A stretch of 58,817 nt of DNA from Nocardia sp. alder85J (GTDB taxonomy: Bacteria > Actinomycetota > Actinomycetes > Mycobacteriales > Mycobacteriaceae). A program made the translations under genes and the position numbers. The notes under the pieces were generated by a model, which saw only the letters and a list, made by a program, of their open reading frames with translations, was not told the origin of the DNA and searched no databases. The stretch is taken from the NCBI RefSeq assembly GCF_020176955.2, contig NZ_JAIUCZ020000022.1, positions 1 through 58,817 of the forward strand. The letters run 5' to 3'. How positions within the stretch are numbered: position 1 is the first letter of the stretch; the number at the start of each line of letters is the position of its first letter. This document shows positions 8,684-16,372 of this stretch, one piece after another.

Positions 8684-9118
8684 TCACCCGAGCAGCAGCA
8701 GGCTCGCCATCACCGCCGCCAGCAGCACCGCGACCGGGATCAGCACCAGCAGCCAGACGACGTCCGGGCCGCCGTCTCGGTTCCACCAGACGCGCAGCCA
8801 CGCTCCCCACCCGCGCAACCGGATCCGCGGTAAGGCGTTACGGCGCAAGTCGAATCCCCCGTCGGCCGCGAACCGCATCACGCGTTGCCGCGCCTCCCAC
8901 TGGGCATCCGACATCAACCGGACATCCCGCCGGACCGGGGGAGGAGGCTCACGCCGATAGGGGCACGTCGGTATCGCGTGCGAGGAATACACGCACCTCG
9001 GGTTGTAGCACGCGAACTGCACCCGGCACCTCCCCTGTCCAGTCGCCTCGGCGCCGCCGTGAGCGCATGCCCCCGGCGGCACCGGACAGCGAACCGGCTC
9101 ACCACAGTTCGACGCCAC
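8684..9118 (-). CDS. Cysteine-rich membrane-anchored hypothetical protein
   Basis: This is a 144-residue protein. The N-terminal 55 residues carry seven cysteines (CGEPVRCP, GAC, GRCRVQFACYNPRC, TCPYR), suggesting zinc binding or disulfides. The middle is basic, and residues about 118-143 are a strong transmembrane helix (VVWLLVLIPVAVLLAAVMAS). The GTG start at 9118 includes the Cys-rich part; an ATG at 8914 (MSDAQW) would give a 76-residue protein without it. It converges on the transfer operon terminator. Function unknown. Confidence 0.55.
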   Translation of the reverse strand: MASNCGEPVRCPVPPGACAHGGAEATGQGRCRVQFACYNPRCVYSSHAIPTCPYRREPPPPVRRDVRLMSDAQWEARQRVMRFAADGGFDLRRNALPRIRLRGWGAWLRVWWNRDGGPDVVWLLVLIPVAVLLAAVMASLLLLG

Positions 9119-9154
9119 CGAGCCGGGATCGGTTCCCGGTGTTCCCGGGAAAGT

Positions 9155-9325
9155 ATGCGGTGTCCTGCAGACAGTGTCCTGGCCGCTCGTTCCCTGTACA
9201 CCGGATATCTCACCGCCGACCCCCGCTGGTGGACGCCCGCGGCCGTCGGCCAGCAGCGCGGCTCGGTGGTCATCATCGGCGACGCAGCACCGGAACCCGA
9301 GGCCGCGCTGGCGATGTTGGAGTAG
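9155..9325 (+). pseudogene. Truncated paralog of the gene at 10109-10579
   Basis: This is a 56-residue ORF with no convincing ribosome site. Its C-terminal 40 residues (GYLTADPRWW, QQRGSVVIIGDA and PEPEAALAMLE) align with the end of the protein at 10109 (GELVSDPSWR, RDRGGLVVVTGTA and TEPEAAVEMME). It therefore looks like a 5'-truncated duplicate, although a functional small protein cannot be excluded. Confidence 0.5.
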
Positions 9326-9385
9326 GGTCGCGCCGGTTGGGTGCGGTCCCGAATCGAGATCTGGTGGGGTTTGTGACAGCCGGAG

Positions 9386-9793
9386 TCAGTCCTCAGCGAG
9401 GTACACCAGCGGGGCCTTGGCGGGCAGCCGCTGCTCCACCGGTGCCCAGCGTTCCGAACTGAGCGTGGCGATGCCCATGTCATGGGTGCGCGCGGCGAGC
9501 AGCGCGTGAGCGGCTGCGGGGTCGTCGGGAACGAGTTCGAGCACTTCCGACAATTCCAGCGCCGCGAGAGAGTCGGCGACCGGTTCGACCTCGGTGTTAC
9601 CCATGGCCTCGATGATGCCGAGTAGGTCGCCGCACTGCTCGAGCGTCAGGCGAGCGTAGGCGTAGGCGAGGGTGACCGCCGGGACACAGACACGGACGGC
9701 GCGGGAGTCCAGAGCGGCCAGCAGGGCCGCCACGTCGTGGTTCCCCTCCCCCAGAGCTGCCAGGACCGTGTCGTCGAAGACGTAGCCGAGCAC
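9386..9793 (-). CDS. PIN-domain-like toxin (VapC-type)
   Basis: This is a 135-residue protein. It opens with a buried strand and an early acidic pair (YVFDDTVLAAL), continues with a helix-rich middle (VTLAYAYARLTLEQ, then IIEAMGNTEVEPV) and has AHALLAARTHDMGIATLSSERW near the end. This is the usual PIN layout, in which 'A...A...G..I.T.' precedes the last strand. Acidic residues D7, D8 and D105 are candidates for metal binding; the full canonical acidic set is not clear. It follows a 59-residue antitoxin-like gene by 6 bases. PIN toxins are RNases neutralised by a cognate antitoxin; the assignment rests on pattern and context. Confidence 0.6.
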   Translation of the reverse strand: MLGYVFDDTVLAALGEGNHDVAALLAALDSRAVRVCVPAVTLAYAYARLTLEQCGDLLGIIEAMGNTEVEPVADSLAALELSEVLELVPDDPAAAHALLAARTHDMGIATLSSERWAPVEQRLPAKAPLVYLAED

Positions 9794-9799
9794 GGGAGG

Positions 9800-9979
9800 C
9801 TAGGACACCTTCCGGTCGTGCAGCCGCTGTACCAGCATGTCGGCGGTTTCCTCCGCCCACGCCACCGCGGCGGCATCCTGGCTGGCCTCGGCGATCCGGG
9901 CCATGCCTGCCGCGCGGGCCTGCTTCAGGAACGAGTCGTCGCGGCCTACAGCCCGCCGCATGGTGGTCTCGTCGTTCAT
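9800..9979 (-). CDS. Antitoxin-like partner of the PIN protein
   Basis: This 59-residue helical protein (MNDETTMRRAVGRDD..., ending ETADMLVQRLHDRKVS) lies immediately upstream of the PIN gene. An ATG at 9979 is preferred because the earlier candidates (10009, 10054) would start inside or before a palindrome that looks like the operator. The size, order and spacing are those of a VapBC-type module, with the antitoxin first. No family-specific DNA-binding fold is evident. Confidence 0.5.
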   Translation of the reverse strand: MNDETTMRRAVGRDDSFLKQARAAGMARIAEASQDAAAVAWAEETADMLVQRLHDRKVS

Positions 9980-9986
9980 GTCCGCG

Positions 9987-10012
9987 ACTATATCTCCGGC
10001 CAGAGACATAGT
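9987..10012 (-). promoter_or_regulatory. Palindromic operator of the PIN toxin-antitoxin pair
   Basis: The arms ACTATATCTC and GAGACATAGT match at 9 of 10 positions as an inverted repeat with a 6-bp spacer, 7 bp upstream of the antitoxin ATG. Antitoxins commonly repress their own operon at such sites. The local sequence is also richer in A+T than its surroundings, consistent with a promoter. Confidence 0.6.
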
Positions 10013-10108
10013 CTCAGTACAGAGACGTCCCAGCGCGAGGGTGGTGCGATTCAACCGCCTCGCCCAACGCCCCTACCCCCCGTCCGGCGGCCGGTCTACG
10101 CTCGGCCG

Positions 10109-10579
10109 GTGACCGAATCGTCCACGGGCATACCGGAGATCGAGCACCTCGTCATCCACACCGCGATCGTGGGCACGACCCCGGTGGTGATCCTGCTGCC
10201 CCGGGTCCGCAGCGTCCACATCGCCCCCACCGGTGCCCTGGTGACCAGCGACGCCTGGACGGACGAGTTCCGTGCGCGCGGCGCCGTGCCGCTGCGCGAC
10301 ATGGCGTTCGCGGGCGCGCGGACACCGGGCTGGCGGATCACTGTCGACGCGGGCCTGTCGGCGATCCGGATCGCGGGCCCGGCCGGGCTGGGTGTGGTCG
10401 GTGCGGGCGAGCTGGTGTCCGATCCGTCGTGGCGCCGTGCGGTCGAGCGCGACCTGCGCGACCGCGGCGGCCTGGTCGTGGTGACCGGCACCGCACAGTC
10501 CACCGAGCCGGAGGCGGCGGTGGAGATGATGGAACAGGACCGCGCCGTGTGGATCCGGGCGGCCGTCACGGTCCGCTGA
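10109..10579 (+). CDS. Hypothetical protein, 156 aa
   Basis: This soluble alpha/beta protein of unknown family has a GTG start at 10109. Its N-terminal half is strand-rich (EHLVIHTAIVGTTPVVILLP), and its end (GGLVVVTGTAQSTEPEAAVE) recurs in the truncated copy at 9155-9325. The duplication suggests a small accessory family on this plasmid. A hairpin (10682-10712) lies downstream. Confidence 0.55.
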   Translation: MTESSTGIPEIEHLVIHTAIVGTTPVVILLPRVRSVHIAPTGALVTSDAWTDEFRARGAVPLRDMAFAGARTPGWRITVDAGLSAIRIAGPAGLGVVGAGELVSDPSWRRAVERDLRDRGGLVVVTGTAQSTEPEAAVEMMEQDRAVWIRAAVTVR

Positions 10580-10681
10580 CGCGGGCTCCACCGGAGAATC
10601 CCGGCACCTCCACCGCCGCCTCATTCGCGGGCCCGAAACGAGAAGCCGGGTGATTTCGGGGGCTGTACCACAACCGCTTCC

Positions 10682-10712
10682 GTGATGCCCTGGGTCCACG
10701 CCGGGGCATCAC
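10682..10712. terminator. Hairpin between convergent genes
   Basis: GTGATGCCC pairs perfectly with GGGCATCAC around a 13-base loop. It lies between the + gene ending at 10579 and the minus gene ending at 10792, and could terminate both. Confidence 0.55.
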
Positions 10713-10791
10713 TGCGTTAGCGCCGGATTCCGGCCGATTGCGCCACTACCCCGTACCCGAGGGATGTTCTGCTGCTGCGAAATTGGCGGAT

Positions 10792-10995
10792 CTAGAGTAG
10801 GTACTGGCCTACGAAGATACTTGTGCCAGCAGTGTGTGTAGTACGGCTGAGCATACGCAGATCGGCGTAGCTGCTCTTTCCCTCACGGATCATGTGGGGG
10901 AAGACAATGCCCTCAAGGGCGATTGTTTCGACCTCTGCAAACGGAGTAGAAGTGGGCAGCTCAAGCCTGAAAGAATGCTGCTTCATCTGATGCAT
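10792..10995 (-). CDS. 67-aa orphan protein with near-perfect ribosome site
   Basis: The start is unusually well marked: AAGGAGG lies 5 bases before ATG on the minus strand. The product begins MHQMKQHSFRLELP and ends TSIFVGQYLL, with a Ser/Thr-rich end. Base composition from about 10780 to 11060 is visibly lower in GC than the neighbours, a sign of separate origin. It has no cysteines, no signal peptide and no recognised family. A small effector or peptide precursor is conceivable, but no maturation genes are adjacent. Confidence 0.55.
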   Translation of the reverse strand: MHQMKQHSFRLELPTSTPFAEVETIALEGIVFPHMIREGKSSYADLRMLSRTTHTAGTSIFVGQYLL

Positions 10996-11250
10996 GAGAT
11001 CCTCCTTATGAAGTTGTTTTCACCTGATTGCCAGGGCATTGCGATGTAACAGAATAGCATCGATGTCGCTGAGCCGCCGAAACCATGTGACGCGCAGCAC
11101 GTTCAGCTAACCTGAGTCAGTTCGCCCGCTGCACTTCAGCCCAGTCAGCTTCGCAACCATCCCTGTATGTCCGCGCAATCGGCCGGAATCCAGCGCTATC
11201 ACGAAAGCGGATGCGCCACTACCTCGTTTCGGACCGAAACCTGCTGCCGT

Positions 11251-12252
11251 TCAGCAATTCGGTTGCAGTGGGTAGCACCCGCGCCAGGTCGGCGCGGGTG
11301 GCTTGACCGGTGGTGGTGTGGGTTCTTCTGCCGCAGGTGGCGGCGGAGCGGCGGGCGCGTCCTGCACGGTGGCGATGGGCGGGCTCTGCCCCGTGCGGGG
11401 CTTGTCGCTGGTATGCATCGGCACCAGTAGCCACAGGCCGAGGCCGATCACGGCGATCACGGCTGCCACCGCGATCAGCGGGCCAGTGCGTTTCCGCTTC
11501 GGAGACTCGGGAACGGCGATGTGCGGCACGGGGTCTGGCGTGGGCAGATACCAGTCGGGGCTGGGGGTACGCCCGAGATCGGGAGAAGGTGGCACCAGCG
11601 GCACCAGCGGCACCGGCCGCGGCTCGGGCCGGGGGTGTGGAGCGGCTGGAACAGGGGACGGCGTCGGAACCGAGCGGAGAATCGGGCGAGGCACCGGCGG
11701 AGCGCTGGGCGCCGGCAGCATCGAGCGCAGTTGCTCGGGGGCGGCGTCGGACCCCCAGGGGAGCTGGCCGCGGCGGATCAGCAAGTGCCGTATCTCGATA
11801 TCGCCCTGCCGCTCGATACGGAACCGGCCCGTGGAGTACCAGTCGTCGTAGTAACCCTTGCCGCTGTGATGGCGGCCGCCACACTGACAGACGCAGTCCC
11901 ACACTGTGTCCGGTCGCCCCTTCGTCTGGCAGCTGTAGCTGCACTTCATCGTCGGCGAGATCTGCAGGCACATATCGACTTCGCCGTATCGGTCGGCCAT
12001 CGCCGCGGCCACAGCGAGCATGTGTTTGGCAGCGAGGTCCCACACCTCCGGCGGGTCGGAGTCGTCGTGCTGCAGCGGCACTTTCGCACCCACGACCGCG
12101 CGGAGCCAATCTTCGTTCGAGTGGCCCCCGTCCGGCAGGTACACCAGCAGCCGGCCGCTGCCGAACTTCGGTCCGTTCCGGCCCTTACGGCCTGCGTTGG
12201 GCTTGTCTTCGACGCGCACGAGCGTCCGTTCCAGCCAGGGCTGTTCCGCCAC
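11251..12252 (-). CDS. Proline-rich tail-anchored membrane protein with Cys/His cluster
   Basis: This is a 333-residue protein. The GTG at 12252 is preferred over the upstream ATG at 12291 because AAGGGG sits 6 bases before it. Residues about 25-160 form a folded domain that includes a metal- or disulfide-like cluster (CSYSCQTKG, then CVCQCGGRHH). A long Pro-rich linker (about 170-245) follows, then one transmembrane helix (TGPLIAVAAVIAVIGLGLWL) and a short Pro-rich outer tail ending in two cysteines. The topology suggests a cytoplasmic sensor or binding domain displayed at the membrane. Family and function are unknown. Confidence 0.6.
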   Translation of the reverse strand: MAEQPWLERTLVRVEDKPNAGRKGRNGPKFGSGRLLVYLPDGGHSNEDWLRAVVGAKVPLQHDDSDPPEVWDLAAKHMLAVAAAMADRYGEVDMCLQISPTMKCSYSCQTKGRPDTVWDCVCQCGGRHHSGKGYYDDWYSTGRFRIERQGDIEIRHLLIRRGQLPWGSDAAPEQLRSMLPAPSAPPVPRPILRSVPTPSPVPAAPHPRPEPRPVPLVPLVPPSPDLGRTPSPDWYLPTPDPVPHIAVPESPKRKRTGPLIAVAAVIAVIGLGLWLLVPMHTSDKPRTGQSPPIATVQDAPAAPPPPAAEEPTPPPVKPPAPTWRGCYPLQPNC

Positions 12253-12522
12253 CGCGATCCCCTTCGTCCCCTCGGCGGCGCATCCCGTCACCGGCCGAGA
12301 CGTGACAGCGAAATCCAGTGTGCGCCCTCACCCCGACAATCACGGCGGCCCAGAGCGGGCTCGGAGGTATGCAGGTTCCAGCGGGGCCGCGGGCCATGGA
12401 AGGGCTCGGCATCCGGCAGAAAGTCACGCTGAGCGGCCGGGGCGAGTCCACGGCGTCTCGGATATCGACTGCCCGAGCGCGATCGCAGGCATGGTCGCGG
12501 TTCCGATCAGGCGGTTGTTGGG

Positions 12523-12768
12523 TTAGGCCAGCAGCGCGAAGAACGCGATGCCGAGCCCGGTAACCGCGCCGTAGGCGCTGAAGCCGTAGAGGGTGGCTTT
12601 GAACGGGTTGGTTCCGCCGCGCCAGGACAGGAATCCTCCGATCAGCCCGCAGATGGCGGCGAAGGCCAGCAGCAGGGCGCACGCCATCCAGAACAGGGCC
12701 GATCCTGCGAGCATCGCGCTGCTCTGCCCAGCAGGCTCAGCGGCAGATTCCATAAAATGGCTGTTCAT
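12523..12768 (-). CDS. Two-helix small membrane protein
   Basis: This is an 81-residue protein with ATG at 12768 or 12756. Two hydrophobic helices (SALFWMACALLLAFAAICGLI and a C-terminal YGAVTGLGIAFFALLA) flank a short basic loop. It is divergent from the PadR-type gene, with only 43 bases between them, so the regulator may control it. Function unknown. Confidence 0.55.
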   Translation of the reverse strand: MNSHFMESAAEPAGQSSAMLAGSALFWMACALLLAFAAICGLIGGFLSWRGGTNPFKATLYGFSAYGAVTGLGIAFFALLA

Positions 12769-12811
12769 GGCTATATAGATATACATAACTGCCCAGTGTA
12801 GACTAGAAAGC
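12769..12811. promoter_or_regulatory. Divergent promoter between membrane protein and PadR regulator
   Basis: This 43-bp A+T-rich spacer contains TATAGATATACATA and a possible -10 (TAGACT) for the + gene. ATGT/ACAT-type half-sites, as used by PadR proteins, are present but imperfect, so autoregulation is only suggested. Confidence 0.4.
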
Positions 12812-13159
12812 ATGGCGGATAGGGTTCGGATGACTCTGCAAACGCTCGCGGTGCTACGAGTGCTACTCGTGCGCCCGCCGGCAGAGAACTTCGGATTGCA
12901 GATCGCGAAGCGCTGCAATCTGCCGACCGGCAGCGTCTATCCGATCCTTGCCCGCCTGGAGACCGCCGGGTGGATCACCAGCGAGTGGGAAGACATCGAC
13001 GAATCCGTCGAAGGACGTCGCAAGCGGCGGGAGTATCAGCTCACCCAGGACGGCAGCGCCCGTGCCCGCGCTGCCCTCGTCGAGGCACAGCAGACACTCG
13101 GCGAGGGGCGTGCGGCGCTGGGTGAAGATCCGGGTTCGAACGCGGCGTGGGGGTTTTGA
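12812..13159 (+). CDS. PadR-family winged-helix regulator
   Basis: This 115-residue protein has the PadR/PF03551 layout: VLLVRPPAENFGLQIAKRCNLPTGSVYPILARLETAGWI (quoted in two overlapping parts: GLQIAKRCNLPTGSVYPILA and RLETAGWI), then a wing with REYQLTQDG and a dimerisation helix. PadR proteins repress a neighbouring membrane or efflux gene until a ligand binds. A membrane-protein gene follows 3 bases later, the usual pairing, and a small membrane protein is divergent. Confidence 0.85.
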   Translation: MADRVRMTLQTLAVLRVLLVRPPAENFGLQIAKRCNLPTGSVYPILARLETAGWITSEWEDIDESVEGRRKRREYQLTQDGSARARAALVEAQQTLGEGRAALGEDPGSNAAWGF

Positions 13160-13162
13160 ACT

Positions 13163-13666
13163 GTGACGGGATCCGGCGACCGGGTGGGTAGCGGCCTGGA
13201 GTACTTGCTGGTGGCTGCGGCTGTTCTGGTTCTGCCGCGTGGCCGGCGGGACCGGTGGCGTCGCGAGTGGTACAGCGCTCTCGACGAGCTACACGCCGAA
13301 CGGCTGCCCACACTCTGGTTCGCGGTCACCGCGCTGCCGAGCATGGTGTCGATCCGCAGAGCGACGCGTGAACCGCGACTTCGGCGAATCCTGTCGCTCA
13401 TGGAGGACATGGCCGAAGATACCGGACTCGGCCTCCCCGCCGTCCGTCTCACTGCCGTCAGCCTCCTTTTGCTGCTGGCTTCCGGAGCGCTGCTCTTCGC
13501 AGGTGAAGTTTTCGATTCGCCGGCCTTCATCGACACAGCTCACTGGATGTGGCTGCCCGCGATTGTGTTCCTGCTCATCGCTAATGAACTGAGCCGCTCC
13601 CGTCGGCGCGCACTTGTCACTCGTGCGAGAAAGAGCCTCGCCACCGAGTCTCCGTCGGTCGGGTAA
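13163..13666 (+). CDS. Membrane protein paired with PadR regulator
   Basis: This is a 167-residue protein starting at GTG 13163, 3 bases after the padR stop. Hydrophobic segments lie at about residues 12-27 (LEYLLVAAAVLVLP), 95-115 (LTAVSLLLLLASGALLFAG) and 128-145 (MWLPAIVFLLIANE), with a basic cytoplasmic domain of about 60 residues between the first two. It is probably the target or effector of the PadR regulator. Substrate unknown. Confidence 0.65.
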   Translation: MTGSGDRVGSGLEYLLVAAAVLVLPRGRRDRWRREWYSALDELHAERLPTLWFAVTALPSMVSIRRATREPRLRRILSLMEDMAEDTGLGLPAVRLTAVSLLLLLASGALLFAGEVFDSPAFIDTAHWMWLPAIVFLLIANELSRSRRRALVTRARKSLATESPSVG

Positions 13667-13760
13667 GCGCCGCGCCTTCTCGTCGGACACCTCAAGCACA
13701 GCCACCGATTGAACGCTGCCCGTGGTGCACCGCTGCAGCCTCGGTGTTGTAAACCGATCC

Positions 13761-13899
13761 TTTTCCGACACCCTCCCAGTGGCGTCGTCGACCGTCACGA
13801 GTCGCGTGGTCACCCGCGCGATGAGGTGTCGAAAAAAGGTGTCGCACGAGAGGTTGTGTCCAACAAGTCTTGTCGGCCCTTTCTCCTACACTCGCTCGG
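13761..13899. other. Candidate res (crossover) region of the serine recombinase
   Basis: The 139 bases before the recombinase gene hold the inverted arms TTTTCCGACACC (13761-13772) and GGTGTCGAAAAA (13825-13836), plus further GGTGTCG and TTGTGTC copies. Serine resolvases bind several such imperfect sites directly upstream of their gene. The exact crossover dinucleotide is not identifiable by eye. Confidence 0.4.
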
Positions 13900-14604
13900 G
13901 TGACCGACCTCGACATCGCCCCGCAGTTGTCCCTCGACGGTGACGCGCTCGATCCGGTCGGCGGGGGCGATGCCCTTATCGGGTACGCGCGGGTGTCGAC
14001 CCGCGACCAGAACCTCGACCGGCAGCACCGCGCCCTGGAGGCCGCCGGCTGCCAGCGGGTGTTCGCGGACAAGAAGTCCGGGAAGAACGCCGAGCGCGAG
14101 GAACTCTGGGCGTGCCTGGACTACTTGCGCCCCGGCGACACCCTCGTGGTACCCGCCCTCGACCGGCTCGGCCGGTCCATGCAGGACCTGCTGTCACTGG
14201 TCGCCGGACTCCGCCGCCGCGGCATCGGGTTCCGGTCCCTGCACGAGGCGCTGGACACCACCACCCCCGGCGGGCGGCTGGTGTTCCACGTCTTCGCCGC
14301 GCTCGCCGAGTTCATCCGCGAGTTGATCGTCCAGGGCACCCACGAAGGCCTCGACGCTGCCCGCGCCCGCGGGCAGCGGCTCGGCCGGCCCCCGGCGATG
14401 ACCGACGAGCAGATCCGCCAAGCCAGTGCGCTGCTGGCCCGGCCGGAGGAGACGGTGTCGTCGGTGGCCCGGCTGCTCGGGGTCTCCCGGTCCACGATCT
14501 ACAAGTACGTGCCCGCCCTCGAACCGGCCGTTCCGGCACTGGCGATCGAGCGGCCGGACCCGGATCTGGAGAAGTACGACCAACTGCTGCCGTCGCGCCG
14601 GTAG
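13900..14604 (+). CDS. Serine recombinase (resolvase/invertase family)
   Basis: This is a 234-residue protein. The catalytic domain starts at LIGYARVSTRDQNLDRQ, with the nucleophilic serine at S33, and continues with VPALDRLGRSMQDLLS, FHVFAALAEFIREL and the C-terminal DNA-binding end VARLLGVSRSTIYKY. Length and order match small resolvases of Tn3-type elements and plasmid multimer-resolution systems. GTG at 13900 is chosen (a TTG at 13870 is in frame). It probably resolves plasmid dimers or is left from a transposon; no transposase of the same element is adjacent. Confidence 0.88.
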   Translation: MTDLDIAPQLSLDGDALDPVGGGDALIGYARVSTRDQNLDRQHRALEAAGCQRVFADKKSGKNAEREELWACLDYLRPGDTLVVPALDRLGRSMQDLLSLVAGLRRRGIGFRSLHEALDTTTPGGRLVFHVFAALAEFIRELIVQGTHEGLDAARARGQRLGRPPAMTDEQIRQASALLARPEETVSSVARLLGVSRSTIYKYVPALEPAVPALAIERPDPDLEKYDQLLPSRR

Positions 14605-14694
14605 CCGCGCCGCACGCCGCCGCCGATCGGTGTGGTGGCCGAAGCGGCTGCGTGTACAGCTACCGGCTCCGGGACCTGTTCGGTAGCGCCGCGG

Positions 14695-15465
14695 TCAGAG
14701 GTTGCGGAGTCCTTCATGTCGCTGGATCAGCCGTGCCCATCGGCGTTCGACCGCTTTGGGTGTGAGGCCGAGGATCTCGGCGGTCTCCGTGTGCGAGTAT
14801 CCCTCTGCCTTGGCCTGGACAACCGCGCGATCTTGTTCCGGCAGGGTGGCGAGCCAACGGTGAACGAGATCCTGATCGGCGACGAACTCCGCAGGATCTC
14901 CACCGTGTAGCCGCCCGGCTTGTGTCGCATCGGCGACGGCCTCCAGTTCATTGCCGAACGACGTCTCGGTCCTGGACCGCCGGAAACGTTCTCGGTCCAG
15001 CTTCCGGAGTCCGTCACTCAGCGCGTAGAGGCACCCTCTGATGAAGTATGTGCGCAGGCGGGCACCGCCATCGGGATCCCAGCCTGTCCTCTCGCGGGCG
15101 CTCTGCCGGAACTTCACCAGCCCGTCGACAATCGCCGAATTCACCACCCCCTCGCGGAGGGCCGGATCTGCGCGCAAGTCCGATCGCAGCTCCTCCGTCA
15201 CGAAGACCCCGAAGTCCCGCAGTCTGAATAAGCCGTCCTCGGTCCGCATCCACGAACTCAGAACGGCCAGGCCGTAGTGCGCCAGCTGGTCCGCCACCGC
15301 ATCCCACTTCGGCCCTGCGAAATCGTCCTTGCGCAGCGCTTCGAACAGGTCCCTTTCGCCCCGGTTCGCCAGCTCGGCAAAAAGGCGTCGAGCGTCGCCG
15401 GCCCTGTCGTTCGTCTCGTCGGACGGACGGACGTCCCGATCCCGGTCGAGGGCGGGCACGGTCAC
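14695..15465 (-). CDS. Sigma-70-like RNA polymerase sigma factor
   Basis: This is a 256-residue protein. Region-2-like sequence occupies about residues 60-150 (FVTEELRSDLR, GWDPDGGARLRTYFIRGCLYAL). Region 4 at the C-terminus is clear: HRWLATLPEQDRAVVQAKAE, then GYSHTETAEILGLTPKAVERRW. It resembles sigma factors of mobile elements and the ECF-like group. GTG at 15465 overlaps the stop of the upstream small gene by GTGA, implying coupled translation. The minus frame extends upstream to about 16272 but codon use and overlap argue against that start. Its target promoters are unknown. Confidence 0.75.
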   Translation of the reverse strand: MTVPALDRDRDVRPSDETNDRAGDARRLFAELANRGERDLFEALRKDDFAGPKWDAVADQLAHYGLAVLSSWMRTEDGLFRLRDFGVFVTEELRSDLRADPALREGVVNSAIVDGLVKFRQSARERTGWDPDGGARLRTYFIRGCLYALSDGLRKLDRERFRRSRTETSFGNELEAVADATQAGRLHGGDPAEFVADQDLVHRWLATLPEQDRAVVQAKAEGYSHTETAEILGLTPKAVERRWARLIQRHEGLRNL

Positions 15466-15752
15466 TCGCTTCCCGACTGATCCTGGTATTCGTCGACGAC
15501 CCGCTTCGCCTTCCGTGCGAATTTCCACAGGGATTTGACCGATGCCGACCCGAGGTCGAGCAGCATCCACGCCCCCACCGCGGCGGCCAGCCCATACCCG
15601 CCGCTGTGTACGGCATCCCAGGGCGCTGCGCTGCTGGCCACCACGTCCACTGCGAGAAGGGTGCCTGTCCAGCGCTGCCGACGAAACGCTCGGTCGAGCC
15701 CGGTGTGCTTCGCCACCGGGTTGCCCTCGCCGAGCGGAAAGAGAACGATCAC
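15462..15752 (-). CDS. Small protein cotranslated with sigma factor
   Basis: This is a 96-residue protein with a GTG start. The middle (SGGYGLAAAVGAWMLLDLG) is moderately hydrophobic and may be one membrane segment; the ends are basic. Overlapping the sigma gene (GTGA), it could be an anti-sigma-like or membrane-tethering partner, but it has no recognisable anti-sigma domain. Confidence 0.55.
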   Translation of the reverse strand: MIVLFPLGEGNPVAKHTGLDRAFRRQRWTGTLLAVDVVASSAAPWDAVHSGGYGLAAAVGAWMLLDLGSASVKSLWKFARKAKRVVDEYQDQSGSE

Positions 15753-16372
15753 GTTCTGACTCCGCGTCTGTCGATGAGCTCACCCGACCCCGCACTCCGG
15801 CCAAGGGTTCGATGTCGGGCAAGCGTGTGTAGTTGTCCGGGCAATCATCGCGCCGTCGCACCGGCAGAACCAAGCAACCCGTCCAGGCTGTGGCGATAAT
15901 CACCCTCGTACGGATGCGGGGGATGGACACCTGTGGTTCACCGTACGAGCCGCCACCACCGCCGAGTCGAAGAAAGTGGCGAAACCCCGGGTAGCGGCAC
16001 TGCGCGCAGCGTGGCGTTTTATCGCCAGACACGCAAAACCAGCTGCGCGTATCGGGCGCCACCCCCTCGATGTGATGTAACTCACCCTCGATCTGATGGG
16101 GGTTACAGATGCTACCCCCACGTAGAACCCTTGTAGATGCGGATGACTTCGCGTCTGTCGATATGAGCCGCCGCCCGCACTCCGGCCAAGAGATTCCGGG
16201 CGGCGGCTCGACCACTCCGGGCCCGGCTCCACGCTCCGCCGGACATGTTCGACTTCCAGGCCGCACCAGCATCCGTCGGCCGATCCCGCGCCCTCACCGC
16301 GGTGCTGCGACGCGCAGATCCGCTCCGCCCGCGCCCTTCTCGACCGGCCGGACGAAGCTGTGTCGCCGGTAG
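15753..16372. repeat. Noncoding 620 bp with imperfect direct repeats
   Basis: No convincing gene is present. Two copies of an approximately 45-bp imperfect direct repeat lie at 15763-15808 and 16149-16198, each with CGTCTGTCGAT followed by GCACTCCGGCCAAG. The first is directly upstream of the sigma-operon start on the minus strand, so the repeat may be a duplicated promoter or binding site. Shorter repeats of CCCTCGATSTGATG occur at about 16064-16098. Confidence 0.4.

Noticed and set aside
11310..12305. 331-residue + strand reading frame
   Set aside because: Antisense of the proline-rich membrane protein; no ribosome site and Arg-rich filler composition.
14695..16272. 525-residue extended sigma factor
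   Set aside because: The extension overlaps the small gene at 15462-15752 in another frame and contains no sigma regions; GTG 15465 with GTGA coupling is better.
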